The translations under genes and the position numbers were made by a program. The notes beneath the pieces were generated by a model, which worked only from the letters and a program-made list of their open reading frames with translations, was not told the origin of the DNA and did not search any database. Positions 40,083 to 40,136 of a stretch of 40,136 nt of DNA are shown piece by piece (positions within the stretch are counted from its first letter, which is position 1; the number at the start of each line of letters is the position of its first letter). Source of the DNA: CALXOD01 sp964402715 (GTDB taxonomy: Bacteria > Verrucomicrobiota > Lentisphaeria > Victivallales > Victivallaceae); NCBI GenBank assembly GCA_964402715.1, contig CAYODJ010000021.1, positions 1 to 40,136 on the forward strand, read 5' to 3'.

Positions 40083-40136
40083 GGTAGTGTCAAAAATAGT
40101 ATGAAAAAATGAAAGTACGGGAGCCGTGGGCGGGGG
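40083..40136. repeat. Right copy of the 54-bp terminal inverted repeat
   Basis: Exact reverse complement of positions 1-54. The flanking bases differ (position 40082 versus 55), so the repeat is bounded at 54 bp on the inner side; on the outer side it may continue beyond the window. Confidence 0.9.

Overview
The window is about 40 kb of GC-rich bacterial chromosome. A 54-bp perfect inverted repeat lies at its two extreme ends. The likeliest source is the Lentisphaerota (Victivallales-like), with Kiritimatiellota or another PVC relative as the alternative. This rests on a lone prepilin-like protein with a C-terminal W-x-DGH motif, Gfo/Idh/MocA oxidoreductases beside a GntR regulator, a GntR/NagB/NagA amino-sugar locus, and a TMTC-like membrane glycosyltransferase. 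The assignment is inference; no rRNA is present.

Region by region. (1) 1-2.4 kb: repeat, tRNA-Pro(TGG), a tiny membrane protein, and a prepilin-like gene with a textbook promoter. (2) 2.4-8.3 kb, all minus strand: a creatininase-GNAT fusion, then a proteostasis block of clpB, two hsp20 genes and a DUF1805 gene. The hsp20 pair has a sigma54-type promoter in front and an intrinsic terminator behind, so it is a separate unit from clpB. (3) 8.4-13.4 kb, minus: a PHP-domain protein, a U32-family protein and an orphan DppB-type permease with an inserted extracytoplasmic segment. (4) 13.5-20.5 kb: queH (probably leaderless), a TMTC-like GT-C/TPR protein, an HSL-type alpha/beta hydrolase, a YHS-headed Cu+ P-type ATPase and an AAC(3)-type acetyltransferase. 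Two convergent pairs here overlap at their 3' ends. (5) 21-29 kb: a secreted CE7 esterase, a GntR regulator, two Gfo/Idh/MocA proteins, NagB, NagA and, convergent to these, an AGE-family epimerase. Together they look like a locus that de-esterifies, oxidises or epimerises, then deacetylates and deaminates a modified amino sugar. (6) 29.3-34.6 kb: a sirtuin; an mreB / DUF2156 / divergent NAD-kinase operon; purD. (7) 34.7-39.7 kb, minus: a HlyD / RbbA / YhhJ-type export operon with coupled start and stop codons.

Across the window I found about a dozen sigma70-type promoters by eye. Nearly all have exactly 17 bp between a TTGnnn box and a TAnnnT box, which fixes many transcription units and some start codons. 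No CRISPR array, prophage, complete insertion sequence or rRNA is visible. Functions are read from motifs and remembered family features, not from database searches.
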